A stretch of 33,290 nt of DNA from Arcanobacterium sp. S3PF19. GTDB lineage: Bacteria > Actinomycetota > Actinomycetes > Actinomycetales > Actinomycetaceae. Position 1 is the first letter of the stretch. The number at the start of each line of letters is the position of its first letter. The position numbers and the translations under genes are program-made. The notes under the pieces were generated by a model. It worked only from the letters and a program-made list of their open reading frames with translations, did no database searches and had not been told where the DNA came from. This document shows, one piece after another, positions 1-8,542 of the stretch. The stretch lies in contig NZ_JRMX01000001.1 of the NCBI RefSeq assembly GCF_000758825.1, positions 1 through 33,290 of the forward strand, given 5' to 3'.

Positions 1-62
1 CCAAACAACACACCCACACCCAACAACCCACAAAAAACAGGCCACCGGAGAGGCGGATACTT

Positions 63-92
63 ATTATACATAAGTACCGAGCGAAACGTCAA
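63..92 (-). promoter_or_regulatory. Strong sigma70-type promoter reading off the left edge
   Basis: On the minus strand a TTGACG -35 box (87-92) and a perfect TATAAT -10 box (63-68) are 18 bases apart. Transcription would start near position 56 and leave the window. It lies beyond the tyrS terminator, so it belongs to the next unit to the left. A near-consensus promoter with a second one upstream is typical of stable RNA operons, and an rRNA operon next to tyrS occurs in some actinobacteria. The downstream gene is not visible. Confidence 0.6.
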
Positions 93-169
93 GATAAATC
101 CTGAACCGAAGCGCGCAAAAGCCAAGAAAACACTCATTGGATTTCGCTACTCCGTCGCAACAGAAAAAT

Positions 170-198
170 ACTTTACGAGGATTCGCGCACAGAGTCAA
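170..198 (-). promoter_or_regulatory. Second tandem promoter reading off the left edge
   Basis: Minus-strand TTGACT (193-198) and TAAAGT (170-175) are separated by exactly 17 bases. It lies about 105 bases upstream of the TTGACG/TATAAT promoter and points the same way, so the two form a tandem pair. No open frame or RNA gene that it could serve is visible inside the window. Confidence 0.5.
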
Positions 199-244
199 AC
201 TCACCTGCAGTGCGCCTCGTCACATCACGAAAAACACCGAAACA

Positions 245-298
245 AAGCCAAAAACCGACCCGATTGCAAATCACGCTCAGATAATTTGCAATCGGGTC
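245..298 (-). terminator. Rho-independent terminator of tyrS
   Basis: A perfect 15-base-pair inverted repeat (257-271 with 284-298) encloses a 12-base loop. Read on the minus strand it is followed by the T-rich stretch GGTTTTTGGCTT (256-245). It sits about 50 bases past the tyrS stop codon and separates tyrS from the tandem promoters to its left. Confidence 0.85.
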
Positions 299-349
299 AC
301 TCTTATTTAAAATATCCCGGCCGGGTCCGCTCCGGTCTGCACCGGGGCC

Positions 350-1609
350 TTATCCCAGTCTGACGACGTTCAGATTCTTCCGCCCCCTGCGCAGAAGTAC
401 CGTGTTGTTTGCCAGCACATCCCCCGGCTCCAGCACGCGTTCCGCATCTGTCACCTTCCCGTTGTTCAGATACACGCCACCGGAGGCAATTGTTCTGCGC
501 GCACTGCCTTTTCCTTTTTCCAACCCCAAAGATACAAGAATATCCACCACGGGCGTCCCCAGCGAAGCCTGCGCGGCAGGCAGTTCCGCCACGACATCGT
601 CCAGAATATCGCCCCGAACCGTTTTCGGATCGGTTTTTCCAAACAGCACCTGCGAAGCTTCGACCACTCTCTGCGTCGCTTCTGCGCCGTGCACCCACGC
701 AGTGACTTCACGTGCCAAAACACGCTGCGCGTGGCGCAGATGCGCAGACTCGCGCACTTCGGCTTCCAAAGATTCGATCTCTTCACGGGAAAGGAAAGTG
801 AAGACCTTCAGCATTTTCACAACGTCTTCGTCGGCAGTGTTCAGCCAGAACTGGTAGAACCTGTAGGGACTGAGCAAATCCGGATTGAGCCAGATTGCGC
901 CGCCCTCACTTTTGCCGAACTTTGTTCCGTCCGCCTTGGTGATCAGCGGATTGGTCATCACATGCACGGATTTGCCTTCGACTTTGCGGATCAGATCCAT
1001 CCCCCCGACCAGATTTCCCCACTGATCGTTTCCGCCTACTTCCAAAGTGCACCCATATCTGCGGAACAGCTGCAGAAAATCGTTCGCCTGCAGAATCTGA
1101 TACGAAAACTCGGTGTAGGAAATCCCCTCTTCCGAATTCAGCCGCCGGGCCACGATATCTTTCGAAAGCATTGTGCCCATCCGGAAATACTTACCCAGAT
1201 CACGCAAAAGATCAATCGCCGAAAGCTCTTTCGTCCAGTCCAGATTGTTCACCGTACGCGCGGGATTGTCTCCCGTGAAATCAAGCAGCGATTCCAGCTG
1301 TTTGCGCAGAGATTCCGCCCAGCCGGCAACCGTTTCGCGTTCGTTCAGCACCCGCTCGCCCTTGGCCCGCGGATCGCCCACAAGTCCGGTTGCCCCGCCC
1401 ACAAGCACGAGCGGATGATGCCCGGCCATCTGCAGATGACGCATTACCTTCACGGCAACCAAATGCCCGTGGTGCAAAGAAGGCGCCGTCGGATCGAAAC
1501 CGCAGTAGAAAGTCAGCGGTCCGCTCTCCAACGCCTTTTCCAGCTCCGCAATATCCGTATGCTGGGCAATCAGCCCCCGCCAACGCAGTTCATCCAACAG
1601 TTCCGACAC
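350..1609 (-). CDS. tyrS: Tyrosyl-tRNA synthetase
   Basis: Cytoplasmic class I aminoacyl-tRNA synthetase that charges tRNA-Tyr with tyrosine using ATP. The product is 419 residues, the usual bacterial TyrRS length. Visible motifs are the HIGH-type signature HHGH (residues 46-49, after YCGFDPTAPSL), the tyrosine-pocket stretch around YTEFSYQILQANDF (about 166-179), and the KMSKS-type loop KFGKS (230-234). The C-terminus carries an S4-like RNA-binding domain. I chose the GTG start at 1609 because GGGAGAGGAAGG lies about nine bases upstream of it; the frame stays open to another GTG at 1654, which lacks such a site. It is the last gene of the pheS-pheT-argR-tyrS series, 105 bases after argR, and ends at a strong terminator. 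Confidence 0.96.
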   Translation of the reverse strand: MSELLDELRWRGLIAQHTDIAELEKALESGPLTFYCGFDPTAPSLHHGHLVAVKVMRHLQMAGHHPLVLVGGATGLVGDPRAKGERVLNERETVAGWAESLRKQLESLLDFTGDNPARTVNNLDWTKELSAIDLLRDLGKYFRMGTMLSKDIVARRLNSEEGISYTEFSYQILQANDFLQLFRRYGCTLEVGGNDQWGNLVGGMDLIRKVEGKSVHVMTNPLITKADGTKFGKSEGGAIWLNPDLLSPYRFYQFWLNTADEDVVKMLKVFTFLSREEIESLEAEVRESAHLRHAQRVLAREVTAWVHGAEATQRVVEASQVLFGKTDPKTVRGDILDDVVAELPAAQASLGTPVVDILVSLGLEKGKGSARRTIASGGVYLNNGKVTDAERVLEPGDVLANNTVLLRRGRKNLNVVRLG

Positions 1610-1714
1610 GTTTCCAAACCTTCCTCTCCCGTTTGCCGCCACAGCGTATTGCACTAATTACTGTAGCCGATTTTAGGGGTTTTGACATTCCGCGGTTTTC
1701 CTCCCGCAGACGGT

Positions 1715-2206
1715 TTACTTCTTCCGATGCGAAATTTCGATCAGCTCTTTCGCCAGTGTTTTTGCCCTCTTCTCCGAACCGGTAACGGCAAGCACGGTAT
1801 CGTCGCCGGCAATGCACCCCAAAACGTCGTCAAGCACCGCACGGTCAATAGCCGAGGCCAACAGCTGCGCCGCACCCGGAGGCGTACGGATAATTACCTG
1901 GTTCAGCACGCATTTTACGCTCGTCACCACTTCCTTGGCCCAGCGCTCCAAATGCGCACGCGCCCCAAATGCGGACTCCGAAAGTTCGGCCACATCCGGA
2001 ATACGGTAAATCCGCTTCCCGTTTGCGGCATACTCCTTAAAAGCGTGCAGCTCTTCCAAATCGCGCGAAAGAGTCGCCTGAGTTACTTCAATTCCGTTCC
2101 CGGCAAGCAGCTCCCGCAATTCTCCCTGTGAAGCAATCTGTTTCTGCTCAATCAATTCCAGTATCCGCGCATGGCGGGCACTGCGAGTAGACGGAATATC
2201 CGCCAT
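1715..2206 (-). CDS. argR: Arginine repressor ArgR
   Basis: Arginine-responsive transcription factor of the ArgR/AhrC family (163 residues, normal length). The N-terminal winged helix-turn-helix includes the recognition segment GIEVTQATLSRDLEEL. The C-terminal hexamerisation and arginine-binding domain contains the acidic stretch around AIDRAVLDDVLGCIAGDDTVL, where the paired aspartates of the ligand site are expected. A strong GGGAGGG ribosome site lies just before the ATG. It sits directly between pheT (32-base gap) and tyrS, where many actinobacteria carry argCJBDF-argR-argGH; no arginine biosynthesis gene is present here. Its targets must therefore be elsewhere, for example transport or an arginine deiminase pathway (inference). 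Confidence 0.95.
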   Translation of the reverse strand: MADIPSTRSARHARILELIEQKQIASQGELRELLAGNGIEVTQATLSRDLEELHAFKEYAANGKRIYRIPDVAELSESAFGARAHLERWAKEVVTSVKCVLNQVIIRTPPGAAQLLASAIDRAVLDDVLGCIAGDDTVLAVTGSEKRAKTLAKELIEISHRKK

Positions 2207-2238
2207 TGTGACCCTCCCGTTCGATATTTACCGCTCCG

Positions 2239-4836
2239 TTAACCGCGTAACTGTGCCCCACAGACCTTATGGCTGCGTTTCACAATCCGTTTGCGCACAT
2301 TTGCCGCTTCCTCCTGCGTCAGCGTGTGGTCACGCCCCCGCAGACGAAGCGCGAAAGCCAGAGATTTCTTCCCTTCGGGAATCTGATCCCCCCGATACAC
2401 GTCAAAAAGACACACAGACTCCAAAAGTTCGCCCGCCACAGAGGAGATCACGCCGGCCACGTCTGCCACGCATACGTCCTCGTCTACAACCAGGGCAATA
2501 TCTTCCTTCGTTACGGGGAAAGTCGTAACGGAATCAACCTGAATCGGGTCTTCTCCGCGTACCCTGTCCAGCAGATCCAAATCGAGTTCGCAGGCAATTG
2601 AACGTTTGGGCAGTTCAAATGCATCGCAGACTTTCGGCGCAAGCTCCCCGGCATATCCCAGGACGGTATCCCCGGCCATGATCTGCGCACACCTTCCGGG
2701 ATGGAACGGCGCCCTTTGCGCATTGCACACGGTAACATTTACGCCGATTACCGCAGCCGCGTCTTTTGCCGCCTGCACGGCGTCACGCCAATCCCAGTCC
2801 AAAGGCGCGAAATCCAGCCCTCCGTCGGCAACCCGCGGAGCCGCCACGGCAGCCAGGTGAATCGGCTGGCGGGGAACGGCCCGCCGCAAAGCGTCCAATT
2901 CCTCCGGATTCGGACGCTTCCCCACGCCGGGCGCGGATACGCTGACTATTCCCTCCGGGGAGGTTACCGTACTGATTTCAAAAATCGCGACATGGGCATT
3001 GCCGCGCGCCACATTCATGCGCGCCGTTTCCAGCAGAGTGTCCAGCAGTGAAGTGCGCAGATAAGGAGCCTCTTCCTGCAGAGGATTCTTCAGTTTAAGC
3101 GCCGTACGGCGCGAATCCCCCTCACCGATTTCCTGCCTGTCGAACACGCCGGCGCCGACAAACGGATAGCTCAGCACCTGCACCCAGCCGGAATCTGCCA
3201 TTGTGCGCGCAATATCCCTGCGTCTGCGCTGCACAGCGGACAGACCGCGTCCGGCGGGGGCATTGGGCACAACCGAAGGAATTCTGTCGTACCCCTCCAA
3301 ACGAGCTATTTCCTCAACCAAATGGGCCGGGCCAACCAAATCCGGACGCCATGAGGGAGGCGTAACCGTAAATACTTCCCGGGCACCGGTATCCGCCGTT
3401 TTTACCGTGCAGCCTATCTCCTCCAGCCGGTCTTTCTGTTTCTCCGCAGACACCGCAAGACCGGTCAGCCGCTGCGTTTCCGAAGTTTTGAATTCAAAGG
3501 AGGGGAAAGGATGTGCCGTATTTATTTCAAAATTTTCCCCGGCAGCCGTACCGCCGCCGTATTCGACCAGCAGATCCACAACCGCCTGCGCCGCAACAGG
3601 TGCCAGCTGCCAATCCACTCCGCGCTCAAAACGCTTTGCGGCCTCGGATGGAATACGGTGCCGGCGCGAGGTCCGCGCCACCGATACGGGATCAAAATGC
3701 GCCGCTTCCACCAAAATATCCGTGGTCTGCGCATCGATTTCCGTATCTCCGCCGCCCATTACCCCCGCCAGGGCAATCGGCCGCGCGCCCTGTACGCCCT
3801 CCGGTGAGTCGCTGATCAGCAGATCCTGCCCATCCAAATTCCGGTCTGTGCCGTCGAGAGTGGTCAGATGCTCTCCCACCGTGGCACGCCGCACCACAAA
3901 CGGGGCATTCAGCTTTGCCAAATCGTAGGCATGCAAAGGCTGCCCCAAATCAAGCATCACATAATTCGTGGCATCAACCGCAAGGGAAATGGGACGCATC
4001 CCCGCCGCCAGCAGTCTCTTCCGCAGCCACTTCGGGGATTCGGCGGCAGGATCCACACCGCGCACAATCCGCGTAACAAATCTGTCGCATCCCACATTGC
4101 CGTGAATCGGCGCCGAGTCCCGCACCGTTACCGGGAAACCGGCATTATTGGATTCCGGCACGGATTCGGCGGCTTTGCCGCAGAGAGCCGGGTCGGTGAA
4201 TTTCCGCCCCGTGGAATGGGCGTATTCACGTGCCACTCCGCGCATCGCGAAACAGTATCCGCGGTCGGGGGTAATGTTTATCTCCAAAACCTCACCGGGC
4301 ACACCCAGATAATCCAAAACGCTTTCGCCCACAGCCGGCAGTCCTTTTTCCCGCGCCTGCGCGTCTCCGTGGGCCAATACGATAATACCGCTGTGATCGT
4401 CGCCCAACTCCAGCTCACGGGCGGAGCAGATCATACCGTCGGAAAGATGGCCGTAAGTCTTGCGGGCGGAAATCTCAAAGCCTCCGGGAAGTACCGCGCC
4501 CGGGAGCGAAACCACAACGTAGTCGTCCACATCAAAATTATGCGCGCCGCAGATAATTCCGCGCGAAGGGAAGTCCGCAGGCTCTTTGCCCGTTCCGGGG
4601 GCGTCGTTGTGCTGCCCCACATCCACCCGGCAATAATTGATTGTCTTTCCGTTGGACTGCTTCTTTGCCTCACGGGTGAGAACTTTTCCGACCACGAGCG
4701 GACCGGTGATCTGACCCGGGTGAATTTCCTCTTCCTCCAAACCCACTTTTACCAACGCAGCGGCAAGCTGTGCGGGATCCGTACCGGGAAGTACGTCTAC
4801 ATGGGAGGCCAGCCAGTCAATTGGAATAAGCGGCAT
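2239..4836 (-). CDS. pheT: Phenylalanyl-tRNA synthetase beta subunit
   Basis: Large subunit of the heterotetrameric PheRS, which charges tRNA-Phe and edits mis-activated tyrosine. At 865 residues it is a full-length bacterial beta chain. In order there are an N-terminal EMAP/tRNA-binding-like domain (about 40-150), the B3/B4 editing region (roughly 215-400, including VVRRATVGEHLTTLDGTDR), a B5 domain, the catalytic-like core (around PSWRPDLVGPAHLVEEIARLE), and a C-terminal ferredoxin-fold anticodon-binding domain (PVTKEDIALVVDEDV to the end). Its ATG shares one base with the pheS stop (TGATG), so the two are translationally coupled and made in equal amounts. Confidence 0.97.
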   Translation of the reverse strand: MPLIPIDWLASHVDVLPGTDPAQLAAALVKVGLEEEEIHPGQITGPLVVGKVLTREAKKQSNGKTINYCRVDVGQHNDAPGTGKEPADFPSRGIICGAHNFDVDDYVVVSLPGAVLPGGFEISARKTYGHLSDGMICSARELELGDDHSGIIVLAHGDAQAREKGLPAVGESVLDYLGVPGEVLEINITPDRGYCFAMRGVAREYAHSTGRKFTDPALCGKAAESVPESNNAGFPVTVRDSAPIHGNVGCDRFVTRIVRGVDPAAESPKWLRKRLLAAGMRPISLAVDATNYVMLDLGQPLHAYDLAKLNAPFVVRRATVGEHLTTLDGTDRNLDGQDLLISDSPEGVQGARPIALAGVMGGGDTEIDAQTTDILVEAAHFDPVSVARTSRRHRIPSEAAKRFERGVDWQLAPVAAQAVVDLLVEYGGGTAAGENFEINTAHPFPSFEFKTSETQRLTGLAVSAEKQKDRLEEIGCTVKTADTGAREVFTVTPPSWRPDLVGPAHLVEEIARLEGYDRIPSVVPNAPAGRGLSAVQRRRRDIARTMADSGWVQVLSYPFVGAGVFDRQEIGEGDSRRTALKLKNPLQEEAPYLRTSLLDTLLETARMNVARGNAHVAIFEISTVTSPEGIVSVSAPGVGKRPNPEELDALRRAVPRQPIHLAAVAAPRVADGGLDFAPLDWDWRDAVQAAKDAAAVIGVNVTVCNAQRAPFHPGRCAQIMAGDTVLGYAGELAPKVCDAFELPKRSIACELDLDLLDRVRGEDPIQVDSVTTFPVTKEDIALVVDEDVCVADVAGVISSVAGELLESVCLFDVYRGDQIPEGKKSLAFALRLRGRDHTLTQEEAANVRKRIVKRSHKVCGAQLRG

Positions 4837-5918
4837 CAGTTTCCCCTTCCGTTCGTGCCAAATTGAAGCGAGAAGCGCACATCGCCCTCAACCATATCCC
4901 GCATATCGGCAATACCGTGACGCAGCATCAGCGTACGCTCAATTCCCATTCCGAATGCGTATCCCGAATAGACGTCCGGGTCAATACCCGCATTCCGCAG
5001 CACCTCGGGATTGACGACGCCGCAGCCGCCCCACTCGATCCATCCGGGTCCGCCCTTCTTCTGCGGAAACCACAGATCCATTTCCGCCGACGGCTCGGTA
5101 AAGGGGAAAAACGACGGGCGCAGCCGCGTCTTCGCTTCCGGACCGAACATGGCCCGCGCAAAATGGTCCAGCGTGCCTTTCAGATGTGCCATGCTCAGCC
5201 CCTTATCCACCGCCAGACCTTCCACCTGGTGGAAAATCGGGGTATGCGTGGAATCAAGGGCATCGGTGCGCGCCACCTTCCCCGGGCAGGCAATATAGAG
5301 CGGTACGCCGCGTTCAAGCATCGCCCTGGACTGGACCGGTGAGGTATGCGTCCGCATCACCAGCCCGTCTGCGGATTCGAAATCCTGTTTTTCCCCGCCG
5401 ATATGCCCGCTGCCCGCAACATAAAACGTGTCCTGCATCTGACGTGCCGGATGATCGGGTCCGAAATTCAGCGCATCGAAGTTAAACCACTCATGCTCAA
5501 TTTCCGGCCCTTCCACAATTTCCCAGCCCATACCGATGAAGAAATCGGAGATGTCTTCCATGAGCACCGTCAGGGGGTGCCTGGCACCCCGCGGTCCGCG
5601 GCGCGTGGGAACCGTCACATCCACCTGCTCGCGGGCAAGCATTTGGGCCTGTACCAAGTCTTCCACCCGCGCCGTGGCTTCCTCCAAAAACCGGCGTACC
5701 TGTTTGCGCGCACTGCCCATCAGTTTTCCCGCAACGGGTTTGTCTGCTTTATCCAGCGTACCGATCAGCGCATTTGCCTTCGTCAGAAGGGCATTGTCGC
5801 CCATATGGCGCAAACGTGCCTCTTTTAATTTTTCTAAAGTCCGGGCAGCGGAAAACTCCTCGCACGCCTGCGCTACGGCAGCGGCGATTCCCTGCCCGTC
5901 CAACGGACTCAGTACCAT
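4836..5918 (-). CDS. pheS: Phenylalanyl-tRNA synthetase alpha subunit
   Basis: Catalytic class II subunit of PheRS, forming phenylalanyl-adenylate and transferring it to tRNA-Phe. The 360 residues are the usual length. The N-terminal helical arm (about 1-90) binds tRNA; the core has the segments [30 protein letters not shown] (written here as MRTHTSPVQ), [15 protein letters not shown] (motif 2 region) and [14 protein letters not shown] (motif 3). The ATG follows a GAAAGG site five bases upstream. It begins 88 bases after the SpoU-type methylase gene. I see no convincing promoter in that gap, so read-through from the methylase gene is likely. It overlaps pheT by one base. Confidence 0.97.
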   Translation of the reverse strand: MVLSPLDGQGIAAAVAQACEEFSAARTLEKLKEARLRHMGDNALLTKANALIGTLDKADKPVAGKLMGSARKQVRRFLEEATARVEDLVQAQMLAREQVDVTVPTRRGPRGARHPLTVLMEDISDFFIGMGWEIVEGPEIEHEWFNFDALNFGPDHPARQMQDTFYVAGSGHIGGEKQDFESADGLVMRTHTSPVQSRAMLERGVPLYIACPGKVARTDALDSTHTPIFHQVEGLAVDKGLSMAHLKGTLDHFARAMFGPEAKTRLRPSFFPFTEPSAEMDLWFPQKKGGPGWIEWGGCGVVNPEVLRNAGIDPDVYSGYAFGMGIERTLMLRHGIADMRDMVEGDVRFSLQFGTNGRGN

Positions 5919-6006
5919 AATTGCCTTTCCATTTTGCTTGCAAAATCCAGTCTACTCGGAATTTTATGCGGTGTTCCACCGGCGTTTCGGATAGTAAGCC
6001 GGTAAA

Positions 6007-6873
6007 TCACGGTTTCGCCGTATTTTGCGCCATCGCCGAAGAATAAAGACACACCGCGGCAGCAGTGGCCACATTCAGAGATTCGGCGTTCCCCCACATC
6101 GGAACCGACACTATTGCATCGGCCAAACTCAGTTCGTCGGCGGTAAAACCGTGTGCCTCATTGCCGAACATCCACAGCGTGGGTCTGACCAAATCCACCG
6201 GCGGCGCGGCGGAAAACGAATCCGCCCGCCCGGCGGCGCCGCACAGCGCATCGCGCAGCAGATCACCGAGATCCAAAGAACCCCCGTGATCGGCGGCAAG
6301 AATCTGAAATCCCGCTTCTTTTGCGCAGCGCACGGTCTGCGCCGCATCTTCGTGTTCGGTCACGGGCAGATGGAATACCGATCCGGTGGAGGAGCGAATC
6401 ACTTTCGGATTGGTTGCCTCGGCCGAATTTTCTCCGGTTATGACGCCGTCTGCGCCGCACGCATCGGCCGTGCGGATCAGCGTTCCCAGATTCCCGGGAT
6501 CCGACATCCGCAGCGCAAATACAACCAGCCGGGAGGAAGAAAACATCCGTTTCGGCGAAACTTCGTCCGGGACGTCGGCAACAGCCAGAATTTCCTGCGC
6601 ATCCTGCGACAGTCGGGCAAACAGGGCAGGAGGAAGAATATGTGTAAACGGGTCGTACCTGTCAATCAGTTCCGCCACATCACGGTGGGCCAGCAGAGCC
6701 CTTTCCGTTACATACACATCCCGCACCGCCGCGGAAGAAAACAGCAGCAGCTCCCGCACCGCCTGCGGGCCTTCCACCACGCACCGGGCAAACCGAAAGC
6801 GGTTGGCCCGTTTATACAGCGATGCCGCTTTTTTAAACTGTGCATTTCTTGTCTCAAGAAGTTTCCTGGGCAT
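6007..6873 (-). CDS. SpoU/TrmH-family RNA 2'-O-methyltransferase
   Basis: S-adenosylmethionine-dependent RNA ribose methylase of the SPOUT superfamily, 288 residues. An N-terminal substrate-binding segment (about 1-100, VVEGPQAVREL) precedes the knotted catalytic domain with the three family motifs: DPGNLGTLIRTADA (125-138), WMFGNEAHG (234-242) and the stretch VPMWGNAESLNVATAAA (about 257-273). The likely substrate is 23S rRNA, as for TsnR/RlmB-like relatives in the same position next to rplT, but the exact nucleotide cannot be read from sequence. I place the start at 6873 because AGGAGAG lies six bases upstream; the frame extends to 6909 without a comparable site. It lies between the rplT terminator and pheS. 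Confidence 0.9.
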   Translation of the reverse strand: MPRKLLETRNAQFKKAASLYKRANRFRFARCVVEGPQAVRELLLFSSAAVRDVYVTERALLAHRDVAELIDRYDPFTHILPPALFARLSQDAQEILAVADVPDEVSPKRMFSSSRLVVFALRMSDPGNLGTLIRTADACGADGVITGENSAEATNPKVIRSSTGSVFHLPVTEHEDAAQTVRCAKEAGFQILAADHGGSLDLGDLLRDALCGAAGRADSFSAAPPVDLVRPTLWMFGNEAHGFTADELSLADAIVSVPMWGNAESLNVATAAAVCLYSSAMAQNTAKP

Positions 6874-6924
6874 ATTTGCTCTCCTGTCTCCCAAAAGGCC
6901 GCGCGGCACGGGGATAGGCGCCGG

Positions 6925-6958
6925 TAAATAAAGAATGGGCCGCCGAGGCGGCCCATTC
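6925..6958 (-). terminator. Rho-independent terminator of infC-rpmI-rplT
   Basis: The arms 6933-6944 and 6947-6958 are perfect 12-base complements around a 2-base centre, giving a GC-rich hairpin. On the minus strand the stem is followed by TTTATTT (6932-6925 region). It lies 11 bases past the rplT stop and about 60 bases before the methylase start, so it ends or attenuates the ribosomal protein transcript. Confidence 0.85.
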
Positions 6959-6969
6959 GGAAACGGAAA

Positions 6970-7353
6970 TTATTTTCCTGCGGGGGCGTTTACGTCCGCA
7001 GGCAACGCCGCACGGGACGTCTGTGCCACTGCTGCAAACGCAGCCGGATCGTTTACGGCCAGTTCGGCAAGCATCCGCCGGTCGATTTCAACGCCGGCAA
7101 GCTTCAGTCCCTGCATGAAACGGTTGTAGGTCATACCGTTTGCCCGGGCACCGGCATTAATCCGGACAATCCAGAGCTTGCGGAATTCGTTTTTACGCAC
7201 CTTACGGTCGCGGTAATTGTATACGAATGAATGGGTTACCTGCTCTTTTGCCTTACGGTAAAGACGGGAACGCTGACCGCGGTATCCGGATGCGCGCTCG
7301 AGTACGGTACGACGCTTCTTCTTGGCGTTTAAAGCATTCTTAACACGTGCCAT
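6970..7353 (-). CDS. rplT: 50S ribosomal protein L20
   Basis: Primary 23S rRNA-binding protein needed for early assembly of the large subunit. The 127 residues match the family, with the characteristic basic N-terminus ([20 protein letters not shown], then [15 protein letters not shown]) and the conserved [19 protein letters not shown] block. The C-terminal tail after about residue 118 ([12 protein letters not shown]) is a small lineage-specific extension. It is 27 bases downstream of rpmI and is the last gene of the infC-rpmI-rplT operon. In other bacteria L20 represses this operon; whether it does so here cannot be seen. Confidence 0.97.
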   Translation of the reverse strand: MARVKNALNAKKKRRTVLERASGYRGQRSRLYRKAKEQVTHSFVYNYRDRKVRKNEFRKLWIVRINAGARANGMTYNRFMQGLKLAGVEIDRRMLAELAVNDPAAFAAVAQTSRAALPADVNAPAGK

Positions 7354-7380
7354 TTTTCTCTATCTCCTTGCTTTCCGTAC

Positions 7381-7575
7381 TTACCTGCCGAGCAGACGTT
7401 TCATCTGCTTTACATCCGCGCCGGCAACCGGCTGATCGGCAGAAAGCCGGCGGGTACGGCGAGACGATTTATGCTCAAGAAGGTGACGCTTCCCTGCCTG
7501 TTCGCGCATCAGCTTTCCGCTGCCCGTGGCGCGGAAACGCTTCTTGGCACCCGAATGTGTTTTCATTTTAGGCAT
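7381..7575 (-). CDS. rpmI: 50S ribosomal protein L35
   Basis: Small basic large-subunit protein (64 residues) with the standard N-terminus [20 protein letters not shown] and a KSSRRTRRL-type C-terminal half. Two ATG codons lie close together at 7581 and 7575. I chose 7575 because GAGGGAG is then about seven bases away and the protein begins exactly as the family does. It lies between infC and rplT. Confidence 0.96.
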   Translation of the reverse strand: MPKMKTHSGAKKRFRATGSGKLMREQAGKRHLLEHKSSRRTRRLSADQPVAGADVKQMKRLLGR

Positions 7576-7650
7576 TTTCATGCTCCCTCTAGCTGCTTTG
7601 CAGCATATCCTGCTTCCAAAAAGGAAGGTGTGTTCGTGTCTGCCCGAAAA

Positions 7651-8301
7651 TCAGGCTTTTTCTTTCTCGGTTTTTGCGGCTTCTTTTTCAGCTATCCGTT
7701 CGATATTCTTCTGCGCGCGGCGTGCTTCCTGCGCACGCCTGTTTTCACGCTGCGCCTCACGGCGCCGGCGCTGATCCGATTTCGCTTCCGATTTTCGCCT
7801 GATCGGAGCAATTACCATTACCATAGCCCGCCCGTCTACGCGCGGAGCGGACTCCACTGTGCCGTTTTCCGCGGCATCTTCGGCAATCCGTTCCATCAGC
7901 CGCAGACCTTCTTCAGGACGTGCCTGCTCCCGCCCGCGGAAACGAAGCTGAATTTTAACTTTGTCTCCGGCATCAAGAAATTTATAGATTCTCCTGAGCT
8001 TGGTTTCGTAATCGTGCTGATCAATCTTCAGCCCGATACGAATCTCTTTCAGCTGGGTGCTGACCTGATTTCGGCGTGCGTCACGTGCTTTCTGGGCCGC
8101 CTCATACTTATACTTGCCGTAATCCATCAGCTTTGCGACGGGCGGCTTTGCGTTTGGGGCGACTTCCACAAGATCAAGATTTGCTTCCTCCGCAAGACGC
8201 AGTGCACTGGCAATTGCGACCACGCCCACCTGCTCCCCTCCGGGGCCGACAAGGCGTACTTCGGGCACATTAATCCGATCGTTGACTCTTAGCTCGTTGA
8301 T
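7651..8301 (-). CDS. infC: Translation initiation factor IF-3 (ATC start)
   Basis: IF-3 binds the 30S subunit, blocks premature 50S joining and proofreads start codons. The first in-frame GTG (8268) would remove conserved residues. Reading back, the frame encodes [10 protein letters not shown] before [15 protein letters not shown], and an ATC codon at 8301 is preceded by AGGAG (8307-8311) at five bases. An ATC start gives 216 residues and restores the family N-terminus. Rare start codons on infC are well known in other bacteria and let IF-3 limit its own synthesis. The N-terminal domain, linker and C-terminal domain are intact, followed by a highly charged Arg/Lys/Glu/Ala tail of about 45 residues. 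It heads infC-rpmI-rplT. Confidence 0.95.
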   Translation of the reverse strand: MNELRVNDRINVPEVRLVGPGGEQVGVVAIASALRLAEEANLDLVEVAPNAKPPVAKLMDYGKYKYEAAQKARDARRNQVSTQLKEIRIGLKIDQHDYETKLRRIYKFLDAGDKVKIQLRFRGREQARPEEGLRLMERIAEDAAENGTVESAPRVDGRAMVMVIAPIRRKSEAKSDQRRRREAQRENRRAQEARRAQKNIERIAEKEAAKTEKEKA

Positions 8302-8542
8302 AACTGCTCCTCTTTTCGTGCGACGCGCACGGAGCCCGGCAGTTTCGCGGCACTAACCGCGTCTCCGCCAATTACCCGGTTCCAAAACGAGTAGAACCCA
8401 GGTGGGATTTCTCCGCTTGCGTTCCGGCAATCTGCCGGTCGGTCAAGATGAAATACTACCGGCGAAAGGCAGAAAATACCAGCTGCCGCAGGGAACGCTG
8501 GCGATTCGGGCCGTGATATTGGGCACCCCGTTTTCCGCGGGA
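8302..8542 (-). promoter_or_regulatory. infC upstream region with hairpins
   Basis: The 240 bases between the SseB-family gene and infC carry no convincing gene. Near infC there are two small inverted repeats: 8317-8322 with 8326-8331 (6 pairs, 3-base loop), directly upstream of the ribosome site, and 8346-8350 with 8357-8361 (5 pairs). A third, CCGGCA/TGCCGG, lies near 8430-8445. None has a T tract, so these are not terminators. A promoter and a leader for autogenous control by IF-3 or L20 would be expected here, but I see no strong -35/-10 pair. Confidence 0.35.

Noticed and set aside
689-1657. Rightward 322-codon open frame opposite tyrS
   Set aside because: It lies wholly within tyrS on the other strand, has no family motifs and has the His/Arg/Gln-rich composition typical of antisense shadows.
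5919-6006. Promoter or T-box leader ahead of pheS
   Set aside because: A TAAAAT box exists on the minus strand but has no matching -35 element, the gap of 88 bases is too short for a T-box, and only a small CGGTG/CACCG hairpin is seen.
8302-8542. Known riboswitch or classical L20 leader before infC
   Set aside because: Only short hairpins are present; I could not match any known leader consensus, so it is listed only as an upstream region.
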